Positions 33,101 through 43,269 of a stretch of 64,000 nt of DNA are shown here, piece after piece (positions within the stretch are counted from its first letter, which is position 1; every line of letters starts with the position of its first letter). The position numbers and the translations under genes were made by a program. The notes below the pieces were generated by a model. The model was not told the origin of the DNA, did no database searches, and saw nothing but the letters and a program-made list of their open reading frames with translations. Source of the stretch: Oikopleura dioica (lineage: Eukaryota; Chordata; Appendicularia; Copelata; Oikopleuridae). The DNA lies in assembly GCA_907165135.1 (NCBI GenBank), contig OU015570.1, positions 2,693,525 to 2,757,524 on the forward strand, given 5' to 3'.

Positions 33101-34048
33101 TCATTTTTGGACGACTTTTCGTTAATGTTATCAGTAGAACGAGTAAATTCAAAGGCAAAGCAGGATGTCGTTCCAAAAATAATTTTACTTTTAACAGAAT
33201 TCGGTTGTCAAGGAAAAGCACTTATGGTTTCGGATAATGGCGGAGAATTCGTTAGCGATTGTCTCGCAGAAGCTGTTGAGTATTTACAAGTTGATCGATC
33301 ATTTATTGCACCATACAACTCAAGAGCAAATAGAGTTGAGCGGGCTCATAGAGACCTCAGATCATTTATAAGAACAGCAAATCTTAAATTTAAAGATGCT
33401 GATTTTATCGTTAAGATGAGTGCGAACTTATACAATCACCGCCAAAAAGAAGGTCTGAAGGGACTGACCCCAGCTCAAGTGGCAAGAAATATTGACCCAC
33501 CAGTCCATTATGGGTCATTGAAACTCTTTGAAAATACAGGAAATTTCAAAGATATTCATGAGTACATGAAGCTTTTAGAAGAATTTCATGTTGAACTTGC
33601 CAGACACAAGCGAGAAAAATATCTAGTTAAAGAAAGACGAATCAATGAACTCAAGAAAAATGATATTTGTGTTATCCGAAATCCAAACGACAAATTAGTT
33701 GGTCATCGGAAGGACAATCTTGGCCCATACAGAGTTCTAGAAAAACGAGGCGACTCTGCTTACTATCTTGAACACATTCTCCTCGGGTCGAGAATCCTAA
33801 GAAATAGACGGCTTATCATAAAGTTAAACTTGAATGAAAAAGAAGTTGAAATGCTTGAATCGAAGAAAAATCTTATGTTCAACAGTAACAATGAGATTTT
33901 GACCCAAAAAGAGAATGGAAAAATCGCCCGGTCACCTCTTGACCTCGAAAAATTTAAACAGAAACTTAAGTCAGAACGAGAAGAAGACATCACCGAAAAA
34001 GAAAAACCAAAATACTTCTTGAGAAGCCGCAATAAACAGAAAAAATGA
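30185..34048 (+). CDS. pol: pol: protease, reverse transcriptase, RNase H, integrase
   Basis: An intact 1287-residue frame. Protease: LLDSGASSSY, Asp at residue 29. RT: palm with IGLDVRNAFY and the catalytic YLDD at residues 503-506. RNase H: Asp in IAADTS, Glu in RARELIG, Asp in LLCDHK, Asp in VADALS. Integrase: zinc domain with CIFCC; core Asp 958 (FVDLIE), Asp 1017 (VSDNGGEF) and Glu 1052 (NRVERAH); then a GPY motif (NLGPYRV). The order places it in Ty3/gypsy. The ATG overlaps the gag stop and the stop overlaps the env ATG, both as ATGA. All catalytic residues are present, so the protein could be active. Confidence 0.92.
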   Translation: MNPVITIKLKQYDPNGHIRILTLPFCLLDSGASSSYITRDILPPEMNIKKLENPQYVSNAFGKRISSIEEILIANLAIEEDDIEISKVKFHLVTKKMKYKAIIGMNIISHFKVDFRNDEIKLLNNLLSNGSKNEVSTILFESEENSVEYDVLSNEYISVSPHSNRKLYVRLFGKKWPSDKMTFFPDERFTENDIFVHEYKIFSNFRIVEIQNRSHSVVVIDKNVKVGCIREKFFHHNLNFLLTEKELEPYEKVTHQKELRLWRERRNLLVKHYPLDKEIEALAAQAPKQYQKELRFILFKHEWTFSRGVSDAGLSQNYLTELKLKDSDAPVYTRPYKLDISMQEKVEKKLDELKTSGIIEPCCSAWNSPVIFVKKKDDSIRVVNNYSACGDKSVNSRLIIPKYPSLPIRSVLAKVSSAITTLKERFPHDKIYFIGLDVRNAFYSIAIREKSRDITSFLFGGEQFRYQRMSQGLSSSPATFQYFINKVMAGTEGMSKDYFLINYLDDFFVIVPERFHNKCVDNLLQRMSDQNLVVALQKSEFYKTECKFLGFLITESGIKADQMKVQALLELDFPKNLKEAQRFQGALNYYSRLIPNMSACLAPLASEIGKGKAYTLNDEIINGIKQLRDEIRKGVSIDHLKYPTGEDGSYLFIAADTSLTRTGSIIGNLRKNEDTISNITIAGYASKALDKQEVLLSSRARELIGLGHALKAFEELIPKDRKFLLLCDHKNLEGAKHSTKLKTSGNSRVRLAFSRLLEYPLATVHYLPGEHPVIGVADALSRLPVLEIGKINSKIFEPSNITNEKMTLNTTQIFSQQKPIVDIKMIIEHQKRSDKFSKIRKKLVDKQCVKIENITYQLHNDILYRTVKNGKLLAIVPKTLSKELIGFYHVATAHSGKAPIEEKLKDEPLWLENKTEAISQAIDGCIFCCLIQPSRFKSKSDIVALKPSQACYQKIFVDLIEISVSGKLLHYLSFLDDFSLMLSVERVNSKAKQDVVPKIILLLTEFGCQGKALMVSDNGGEFVSDCLAEAVEYLQVDRSFIAPYNSRANRVERAHRDLRSFIRTANLKFKDADFIVKMSANLYNHRQKEGLKGLTPAQVARNIDPPVHYGSLKLFENTGNFKDIHEYMKLLEEFHVELARHKREKYLVKERRINELKKNDICVIRNPNDKLVGHRKDNLGPYRVLEKRGDSAYYLEHILLGSRILRNRRLIIKLNLNEKEVEMLESKKNLMFNSNNEILTQKENGKIARSPLDLEKFKQKLKSEREEDITEKEKPKYFLRSRNKQKK

Positions 34049-35663
34049 AGATATACGCAGTTATCATTTTAACCGCCATAAGTACGATATTCGACGGCGA
34101 AATATTGAGCAAACACCGATTTTCCATTAAAAATGGAAAGAAAAACTTGATCAAGATGATAAGCTACCCTCAGAAACTTGAGTGGGAAAAGTCAAATTGC
34201 TCAGATGAATTTCAACGACAGATCATGGATTACGAGAAAAATACGGAAGATAACATGATGAGTTGGTTGTATAACAACTCCATTCCGGTGCACTACACTG
34301 GAGAACTCAGCCGCGAGAAAAAATCACAAAATATTATTGTTGAAATGAATGATAAAATCTGTCATCAAAATTGTTCGAGTCTTTTCAATAAAAATGTTTG
34401 CAAACAAAAATATTCGTACAGTGTTGAATTCAATGGAAAGGCTCAGGGAATATTTATAAATATTCAAAAAGCAAAGGATACTGAAATTAAACTTACTGTT
34501 TTTACTGACGTCAAACGCAAAGCTTCGCTTGTAGCTGAATACGAGTTCGATCTTCAATACCATCTGTATCTTGGTTTTAAACGAATAAAAAAGTTTGATA
34601 TTGAGTTTGAAACGAAGAGAATAGATGTCATGAGCGAAGGCCAAGCTCAGGACATTCCTGTTTGCTTCAAAATATTGAGCATTACACCGCTCTACAATTC
34701 TGTCAGCGCTAACTTAGCGCAAGCAGAACTAAAAAACTCAATTAAAGCTTTCACGGATTATAACTCAGCTTCAAGAAATAAGACTGTAGAAATGTTGAGC
34801 TCAACGTGCGCACATAATTCGGGCTCCATGGACACATTCTTGCAGAAGCAACATAGTATCTTTTTGCATCAATTTATAGAGAATCACAGTAATCTCAGTC
34901 TCGCGTCAAAATCATTTAAAGATGTTATCATAAAAAAGCTCAACACATTGTGTTCGGATAATAAAGACGAAAAAATCGCATGCGAAAAATTTAATAAAAA
35001 AATGAATTTCGAGATCAAAGATTTAAGGGTATACAAGACGATAAATGACATCAGATCCGAATATTATATACAGTATTCAGAACCGAAAATTGAGAGAATA
35101 GACACAATTATGAAATTATACCCTAAAATTATACCTTTTCGTCATCATCAAGGACTATTCTTATTTCAGAAAGTTAGGCTCCCCAGTATAATCGCAAATA
35201 AAGATGAGAATATTATTGAGTTCGAAAAATGTGAAAAATTGGAAAATAGGCACACCATGGTAAACATGGCACCACAGAAATAAAATGTTTAACCTGGTTG
35301 ATAAAAAATGCAGAAGAAACGAGAAATGACTGTTATACAACTGTCATTAAAAATCAGCCATGTATTGAGTACGATAGAATCGGAGCACTCTCAAAAATAT
35401 GTTTTCAAGGATTTGAAAATGATAAAAAATTGATCGAGAAAAATATGAGCTCATCTTCAGTAGAAAATAAAATTACCACAAAATATTTACTGATAAGAAT
35501 ACTCTGTATATTTGCAACACTCTTTGGTATTTTTATTATTGTCAAAATGAGAATTCGATTCAAAAAGGTCTTCACAAGAATATTTTACGTGAAAAAACGT
35601 AGCGAAATCAACAAAAAATCATCTAAAAAGGATCTTTGGGAGACTATCTCAATCAAAATATAA
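34045..35663 (+). pseudogene. env: env-like glycoprotein, one frame break
   Basis: The start ATG overlaps the pol stop (ATGA). The first 412 residues begin with a signal-peptide-like segment (IYAVIILTAISTIF) and hold several Cys pairs and potential N-glycosylation sites. The frame ends at 35283, but a second frame that reads on from about 35268 continues the same style of sequence. That frame includes a membrane span (LLIRILCIFATLFGIFIIV) and a basic tail, ending at 35663. A single-frame change near 35260-35283 therefore separates ectodomain and anchor. No furin-type site like that of the 8141-11515 env was noticed. The role would be membrane fusion or cell-to-cell transfer, inferred from position and layout. 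Confidence 0.7.
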
Positions 35664-35710
35664 TTTTCCGATGACTTATTTATAACATAGATACTGAATT
35701 TCACAATCCG

Positions 35711-36115
35711 ATGAATCAACAATTAGAATATGAACTACCGTTTAATCTTAATTTAAATTGCAATTCAAAAGCGAACTCCTTTAACGATGATCACGCGGAC
35801 AAAAGTCAAAACTTTAGAGCGTTTATAAAAATCGTTAGCAATCCAGCATATCTGACAGCCTTTTTGGCTGCCGCGTTTTTGTTAGGCAGTATTTTTACAT
35901 ACTGTATTTTCCGAAATAAAATTCGACGAGTAAAAAAGAACTACAAGAAAGAAATCAATTTCATTCATGAAAACAACAGGCAAGAGCGTGTAAATGCGAA
36001 CAACACATATCATCCCTCTCCAATAATTATGCCAATCGCATTTCCAGCATCGCCAGAAAATGATCGTCGATTTTTGCCTACAGTGCCTTATTCCGACACT
36101 ATTTCGGAAATATAA
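35711..36115 (+). CDS. Small single-pass membrane ORF after env
   Basis: 134 residues. A polar Asn-rich N-terminus is followed by a membrane span (LTAFLAAAFLLGSIFTYCIF), a basic stretch and a Pro-rich tail (IIMPIAFPASPENDRRFLP). It lies 47 bp after env on the same strand and is uninterrupted. It has no match that I recognise. Its place corresponds to the extra ORF after env in the 7563-17238 element, but the two do not look alike. Confidence 0.6.
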   Translation: MNQQLEYELPFNLNLNCNSKANSFNDDHADKSQNFRAFIKIVSNPAYLTAFLAAAFLLGSIFTYCIFRNKIRRVKKNYKKEINFIHENNRQERVNANNTYHPSPIIMPIAFPASPENDRRFLPTVPYSDTISEI

Positions 36116-37687
36116 CCTAGTAATTTTTTTTTAAAAAGGCAGAGACATTGACACGTGACAAGAAAGATTTTGAGTAGAGCAATCTTCAAAATCTCACGTG
36201 AAAATTTGAACCTTGAATAGATCTTTCATTTTAGCTATCGCGACTTATTCTAACAATTCCAGGGAAAAAGTTATTCAAGTGAGAAAATCGACCTTTTCTG
36301 ACTAGATACCCTTAATTAATTTTTCCTGTAGACATTGACGGGCAATTTCTCTACGAATAACTTTGCGAAATGTTAAAATTTTTACTTTTCTGAAAAATTA
36401 GGACACTTCTTTACCTAGCGCCTATTTTGGAAAATAGATTTGCTAGGAATACTGGCTCTAAAATCGGCAAAAGAAAGCGCAACTCCTCACAAATAGCGTT
36501 ATTTTTCACGTTTAACGTTCAAGCGTGTAGTGTTAGAAAGCGCGCGGCGCCTTTAATCTATGTGGATCATATAAATCTCTCATTCACAAAAAGGATCATT
36601 TAATTTCAGAGCGCGATTTTTCGCCGCACGAAAACCAAAAACCCAATGAATTCTCTAATGCAACTTTTGGCCGGTTCGCTTATCAGCACCACTTTGACCA
36701 GTAGTCATCAAAAGGGAAAATATTTGCTCAAGACGCGTTTGAATAATTTGTGCATATGTTTTGGAGAATAACGTCGCAAATGAAGAACACAGGGCGTTTG
36801 CGGTTATATCTTAAATGAAACCGATCGCTGAACGGCCTGTTATTTAAAAATCAACGAAGAGAACTTAAAATTACACGTTTTATTCTTTTTGTTAAAACCA
36901 ATCTGCTTCGCGACTTTCCAGCACAAGAATCTTCCCACTTTCATTCAAATGCAAAAACAGACTTGTTTTTTTTTCGTTTTTGTAAAGGTCCATCTTCACT
37001 TTTTCTTATCACTGTCATTTTACAGTAAAAGATCAACATTTTTTCTGGAAGAAGGGGAGAAGATATTTTCTCGCTTAAAAATAGCGAAAATTAAAATTCT
37101 TGAACGAATTTACTGAGTTTTCGCTGAAAATTTTTCAAACAAACAGCAAGAAGATTTAATTTTGAATTTGAAGCGGAACTTGCAACTGTTCTTTTTACGC
37201 TTCAGTGATTTTACGTAACGCCTTCTCACCAATAAAGAGATCATTACTGTCATTTAACTGGCTCTTTGGCAAAAGGATTCAGTCAATCCGATTTCAACTA
37301 TTACCGTTGCGATTTCACTCGCGAGGCGGTGCGCTAAAAATTCAGGCGCACTTGCGCTTGGGCCTGCGGTGTGGTTATTACCCGGAATGACGTAACATTC
37401 TCGAAGCAGGGGAAAAATTGACCAGAGGCTCGGCCTTGTGGGGGCGCTAAGGAGCAGCGCGCTCTAAGAAGAGCAAAAACCTTCCTTTGCTAATTAGAAA
37501 CTCTTCTTTAATATAATTATAAAAGTAATTAAGACATTTTCTTTTGCAGTTTTTTCTGCATATTCTTGCTGGCTCAACTGATATGTCTTTTAACATCTTA
37601 TTATAAACAAAATAATCGAGTGGTCTCCGTTTGCCAATTTGGTCGCTGTTTCCCCAAGTTGGGTAAAAGGCGATGTGAATTGATTAA
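36116..37687 (+). other. Non-coding start of the extra region
   Basis: No gene recognised. It follows env directly where a 3' LTR would normally be expected. Short imperfect hairpins occur, for example CACGTGA and TCACGTG about 45 bp apart near 36160-36200. Confidence 0.4.
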
Positions 37688-39175
37688 GATTCTCCACAGT
37701 CAGTCCCGGCTTCATCAACTTTAATCCCAGCTTCAACAACTTTGATCCTAGCTTTTCAGACGTCAATCCTGGTGACTCGAACGTCCATTGTGGCATCTCC
37801 AGCGTCGATTTCGGCTTCTTTATGCCGATCCTAGCGTCACAAACTAAAATCCTAATTCTAATAATTAAACATTTTGGGAAACGGTCGGACTCATTACCAA
37901 TTGGTAACCCATAACCAATTTCTCAGACCTCAGTCTCGGCTTCTCAGTTGCAAATCATGCTTCTTGAATGTCAATCATGGTTGAAAAAGCCCAGATAGAA
38001 ATCGATGATCCCAGGAATAAGATCAGGGTTCGAAATTTTCAAAAATCTCAGCTCCAAGCTCCCACCAGAGTTCAGCCGTCTCAGCCCCGATTCTTGATTT
38101 TTAATTTAAGGGGCTTGACGGCCCTTCGGGCCGTCTCAGCCCCGATTCTTGATTTTTAATTTAAGGGGCTTGACGGCCCTTCGGGCCGTCTCAGCCCCGA
38201 TTCTTGATTTTTATTTAAGGGGCTTGACGGCCCTTCGGGCCGTCTCAGCCCCGATTCTTGATTTTTTAATTTAAGGGGCTTGACGGCCCTTCGGGCCGTC
38301 TCAGCCCCGATTCTTGATTTTTTAATTTAAGGGGCTTGACGGCCCTTCGGGCCGTCTCAGCCCCGATTCTTGATTTTTTAATTTAAGGGGCTTGACAATG
38401 GCTGGGAACTCTGTGGTGATCAATCTCTGTTAAGTCCCCAACCCCACCCACACCCATCGTTTATAAAATTCGAATTATCCCAGTTTTAAAAAGACTTATG
38501 GTCTTTTTTTATTTTTATTTTTAAGAGCTTCCTACGGTTTTGGCCAAAATGGGTCTCGCACGGACACTGTTGAACCTAAAATTATTTTATTAAAATGAGA
38601 TTTTGGGTTGGAATAATTAGAATTGTAAAAAAATGCCCATTTTTGGTGCATTTCCATGAAAACGGTCCTTTATAAACGCGATTTTGACTGCAGTTTTCTC
38701 GCCAAATCTTTTTTTTGTGCTTCTCGTCGCTGGAATTTTCAACCCTTTTCTTTTTTCTGCTCCCGCATTTCCCAAAATCCCGCATTTCTCGAATCCTGGA
38801 TCTGTTAAAATCCTGAGTTTCTCAAATAGCCAATTCAGGATTCTGCCGATTCTGGATTTTCCAATGTCGATCCCGGGTTCTTTGACGTCAACCCCGACTT
38901 TTCAGCGTCAATCCCAGCTTCATCAGTTTCAATCTCGGCTTTTCCAACGTCAATTTTATTGATTATTATTCAAGAAGCAATAAAAGAAAATTTTAAAGCC
39001 GGGACTGGCATCTGAGAAGCTAGGATTGAAGAAAGTGACGCCCGGATCGGATCTTAAGAAGCCGGGATTGACGCTTGAGCGACCAGGATTGACGTCTGTA
39101 AAGCTAGGATCGAAGTTGTTGAAGCAAAGATTAAAGTGGGTGAAGCCGGGATTGAGTGTGGAAAAGCCAATAAAA
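37688..39175. mobile_element. Long-TIR fold-back element
   Basis: A left arm (37688 to about 37840) and a right arm (about 39000-39175) are imperfect inverted copies over about 150 bp. Both are built of degenerate units of roughly 20 bp with the core GCTTC-AxCxTxAATCC. The middle holds the 55-bp hairpin array. Ends and target duplication could not be fixed, so limits are approximate. It is non-coding. Confidence 0.5.
38082..38396. repeat. Tandem array, 55-bp unit with UUCG hairpin
   Basis: Six starts of CAGCCCCGATTCTTGATT at 38082, 38137, 38192, 38246, 38302 and 38358, so the period is 54-56 bp. Each full unit contains the perfect hairpin GACGGCCC-TTCG-GGGCCGTC, and AGCCCC can pair with GGGGCT across the rest of the unit. 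A single reverse-oriented relative of the unit lies in the flank of both LTR copies (20792-20836, 26069-26113). Confidence 0.85.
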
Positions 39176-39909
39176 TTAAGTTTAATAATCGATTAATTTA
39201 TTTAAACTACATTATATGTACCTATATTATTATTATGATACTATATTATTAAAAGATTATTATAAAATAACCGCCTTTTAAAGAAAAAATAAGTTTTCAA
39301 TTCATTAATCCTGTCAAAAACCGTTTATTTTAATTAACCTTCATTCTTGATTTTATTTCCGAGTGAGGGCGCTTATTTCACGCCGCGCTCTGATTGGTGC
39401 GCGCTCGTGAAAGCTCTGATCTGCGGGGAGTGTGGTAGGTGTTGTACGTCTCAAAAATACACGCCTCGCGCTAAATCTCGATCTGATGGGGCTTCAGATC
39501 GAGATTTTTCACCGCCGCAAAAGTGAGAGCGCAACGGTACTAATTGAAAACTATACCCAATAAACTAAGAGCTTTGCGATTTTTTCTTCATTAATCAATA
39601 CAAAATTGAGAGTTTGCGACTGTATTAGAAATATACAGTAAGAAAGATGGTCCTAAAAGTCAAGTTTTTCTAACAACTTGAAAAAGAAAAGAAAGAGAAG
39701 AAAACGATCGGCAAAAGTCGAAGCGCGGCGAAAAAGAACTGTCTTTTATGATTTCAAAATACTTTCAAAGAGTTTCAAACTAGTTATTTTGAAATTTTCC
39801 TGAGAGCACCAAACTTGCCGAAGATATCGTAGAGTTCTTCAGAGTTCTGGCTAAAAATATTGATTAGTTTTATGGAAAATTTATTAGAATTTTAAGTAAA
39901 ATTACCAGC
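39176..39909. other. Spacer with a possible weak MITE
   Basis: No gene. A CCAAT-type motif (CTGATTGGTGCG) lies near 39391 and an imperfect palindrome near 39478-39507. A short inverted repeat (AGTTTTCAATT) at about 39292 and 39542 is too short to call an element. Confidence 0.4.
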
Positions 39910-41293
39910 TCAAAGGGGCAAATGTTCGAAGTCCTGAGGAGGAAGACAGACAGCTCGGCAGTAGGGACATTCGAAAAATGCGGATGCTCATTGAGCCACA
40001 AGAGGCAGCAATGGCGGCTTTTTCAGATTTTTTAAAAAAAGAAAGAAAGAAATTTTTAATAATTTTGAAAATTTTTAAAATCTGTGCCAGATGAAGTGGC
40101 CGTTCTGGCACTCCACACTGCAGGCGGGACAGACGCCCCGCTCAGCGCCTTGCGGCAACACATTCGCACAGATGTCGCACTGAATTTTTAAAAGAAATAA
40201 CACTGTAACAAGCAATTACAGTTAATATCATATGTGGTCATTCTTCGGGGTAAAGAAAACTGTTTCTCCCTAAACCTACTCTTAACCCGACTTACATCGA
40301 ATGCTACATCTTGTCGCTATTCGAGCTGCTGCAGCGGCTGGAGCTCCACCGGATCAGCAGGATCATCTGGGTTGAGATCGGCGACTTCTTGATCGACGGC
40401 TTCAATCACGGGCGCAGGGAAGTCGAAGATAGGCTCAGCCTTTGACGAGTTATTTTTTGAAAGTGAGAAAAATTATAAAATTTTCTTGTTATTTTTAAAC
40501 TCGTTCCTGGAGTTCATCCGCTTGGACTATCTCCAGAGGCGGTGGCAGATCCTGAAACACAGGCGCACCATGAACTGGCGCACCTTGAGCCTGAATCGGA
40601 GCTGGAGCTTGAGCTGGAGCTAGAGCTTGAGCTGGAGCGGGAGCATGAAGAATTGCAGGTGGAGGACCCGGCATCGCAGGGACGCCTTGAGCTTGTTGCG
40701 GAGGTGAGCGTCGAGCGCGCTGAGCAGCTGGCCCTTGGTGCTCATCGGCCACGGAAGCCTCGCGTCGGCGTCGTCTTCCTCGTCGACTTGGTCCTGGCGC
40801 ATTTCGGTCCTCGTCGGAAGAACTCGCAAGCTCCTCGCGTCGAATAACTCTTCGACGGGCCCTGATCGGCGGCAATATGCGGAATTGCCACTGAAATTTA
40901 ATTTTTGATAACCTGTTTTGCAGGATAATTTATGCCATTTTAAATGGATTGAATAAAATAAGCAAAATATAACAATTTTTAATAATAAACTACTCGCTAA
41001 AAGTTGAAAATGTCAAAATGAAATAGCGGTAATTATTTTATGCTTAAACCTTGCGACAAGATAGACGATTCGAAAAAGGACTAGTGAGTTTTATTGAGCT
41101 AGTTTTATGAAAATCTTTGAAAATATTCTTCTGAAAATATTCAAGAACTTACTTCGTACCGCCACCCGCAGTGCCGGCAGTGATGAAGGTAGGAGTAAGG
41201 ACTGAGAGATGTACGTGGCCCTTGGCCGTCTTCTCTACCCGGACAGTCAAGATTCCGGCACCGCGGGCGGCGGAAGTCAGCGACGTTGAACAT
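39910..41293 (-). CDS. RING-H2 protein with N-terminal zinc ribbon and Pro/Ala/Gln linker
   Basis: Exons on the minus strand: 41293-41153, 40890-40501, 40439 to about 40350, 40179-40082 and 40017-39910. Exon 1 encodes a zinc-ribbon-like segment (CRNLDC, then HHCRHCGW). Exon 2 is basic, then acidic (ASSSDEDR), then a Pro/Ala/Gln-rich low-complexity linker. Exon 4 gives CDIC, CPAC and GHFIWH, and exon 5 gives CLLWLNE and FECPYCR. That is the APC11/RBX1 style of RING-H2 finger, so an E3 ubiquitin ligase role is likely. There are irregularities. A TAG follows the short donor choice in exon 3. The intron between exons 4 and 5 lacks a GT. Exon 5 changes frame at a T run near 39985. It may be a decayed gene or contain assembly errors. 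It lies antisense inside the giant element. Confidence 0.55.
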
Positions 41294-41414
41294 TTGAAAA
41301 ATCGTAATTTTGGCAAAAGCGTGTTTTCTGACGATTTTTGAAAGGCTGAGTGAGAGCTTGAGAGTCGAAAATCGAGAATTTCGTTCAAAACGATAACGAA
41401 TTTGGCCATTTCTA

Positions 41415-41636
41415 TTGTCCGCCAAGAATGATTCGACGATATCTACTGATACAGGCTCAAAAACAACCCGTGCAAAATTGTTACATCAGAATTATCAATC
41501 ATATTTGCCAGATTGGCGAGCATTTCATGAAATCAAGGAAGAAAACCAACCAGTACTCCGGTACTTTGCAAAAGAATCCATTGCCAGTTCATCCCTTTTC
41601 TCCATGATTCCAAAAATCAGAAAATTTTCTGACTAA
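41415..41636 (+). CDS. Small hypothetical ORF
   Basis: 73 residues, starting about 120 bp upstream of the start codon of the RING gene in the opposite direction. No domain recognised and no membrane span. It may be a divergent exon or a remnant. Confidence 0.25.
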   Translation: MSAKNDSTISTDTGSKTTRAKLLHQNYQSYLPDWRAFHEIKEENQPVLRYFAKESIASSSLFSMIPKIRKFSD

Positions 41637-41639
41637 AAT

Positions 41640-43269
41640 AAGCGAAAAACTAACATTTTGCAGATTTATTTTAATCAAAAATACAGTTACAGTAACTACA
41701 GTTTTGAGGCGACAGAAAAGCCTTGATGAAAATCAACAATTTCGAGAATTTTAATCTCGAGAAAAAGTACTATTGTTTATTCTTTTTGAATTTTTATTGT
41801 TGAAAATCTAAGTCAGGAAGGATTGGTGATAAGACTTTCGATGTGATAAAAAATCACTCCAAAGTAAGCTTCGAATTTTATCAGGAAAGCCTAATTTCCT
41901 ACTTGTCAAGCTTGGTCGTTTTTCAAAGAAAATCGAGAGTTCTAAAAAACTAGGCTTCTAAGCGTCGATTAAGACCTTCATCTCTTCACGCACCGAAAAT
42001 AACCCGAGAATCACTAATTCGAATTCTTTTCGTAATTCTCGAGATTATTTTTTGCTTAGATGCAAGTCAATTTTTACATTTTTCTTTGAAGCTTCGCTTT
42101 TCGATTTTTTGATAGTAAGAATCTGTAACTTGCTCTTCAATTTCTCTCAATAATTTTATGAGAGGAATTCCAGTAATGCGTTCGATATTTTGAAGACCAG
42201 AAAAGTCGAAGTTGTCGGAATCTCTCTTTAGTAAAAGAGTGTACTGTCTATGACTGTGTATTCCTTGCGCTTAGCGATCGTAGTTTGGATGATTTTTTGA
42301 ACTGTTAAATTATCAATTTCAGTTCAATTTCTGCTGAAAAATCATTAGTAAGAAGTTTTTCTGTTAAAAAATTGACTGTACAAATTTTTGCAATTTCGAG
42401 CAGCCAAATTTCAAACATGCTCAAGATCAAATCAGAATGTCATAAAACACAATCGGCGAACGTTAAGAAATCCCATTTGTGAAAGCAAGGGTAATGTAAA
42501 ATACAGAAAGCACTGTATCAAGAGCGGATACAACCTGCGGTTTACCTTTATCACGTTTCCCTAAAATCATTTCAATTTGGTTCGCTCATGAATTTTAGTG
42601 AGGGTCTGAAAACGCTATTTTTAAGCAAACTCTTCTCCTTAATTTAAGATAGTGATACCCTTATCCCTTCAAGCGCAATTGCTTGATAACTGTTCCGTGA
42701 AATATGGAACTGGTTAGATTTCATTGTCGTCGTCTTTGTTTTCAAAAGCAGTTTTCTCTTTACTTTTTATTTGAAACAAGATAACTGTATTACAGTTGAT
42801 TACTGACTCTTTTCTTAAAAGAGGGGGAGAGAAAATAAAGGAAAATCAAAATTTTTCCTTTAAGGGTATGGTACGCGCGGAGGCCCAAAGCAGAGGCGAT
42901 CTCCTCCTACCCTATCAATGCTGGGAAGGCGTACAACAGCTCAAAATAAAGTTCTATCCGAGATCTTTTGATTTACACGAGCTTTTTCTGAAATACAAAC
43001 AAAAAGTCACGTGCCGGTGGCTCAAAATTGTCGTCTCAAAGTAATTTCTTTTCTACTCTTGCGGAAGATATTTGATGAAAAATCAATTGGCTTGAGCAAT
43101 AAACTAAAAATAGCTAGCAAAAAGAATTTATCAATGATGCGCTAAATTCACTTTAGGCACTAGAATTGGCGATTTTCCGTGGAGATATTGAAATCCTGAT
43201 TTTGCTCCGCGAAAGTCATTCTCATCTACTCTATTTTTATACAGTAATATTCAATACTGTATCTCGAAA
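41640..43269. other. Non-coding stretch within the extra region
   Basis: AT-rich, no gene recognised. A TATA-like TTTTTATACAG lies about 40 bp before the next start codon. Confidence 0.4.

Noticed and set aside
39290-39556. MITE between 39.29 and 39.56 kb
   Set aside because: The inverted ends match over only about 11 bp and no target duplication was found.
40542-40847. Plus-strand frame with a long Glu-Leu repeat
   Set aside because: It is the complement of the Pro/Ala/Gln-rich linker of the RING-H2 gene, whose splice structure supports the minus strand.
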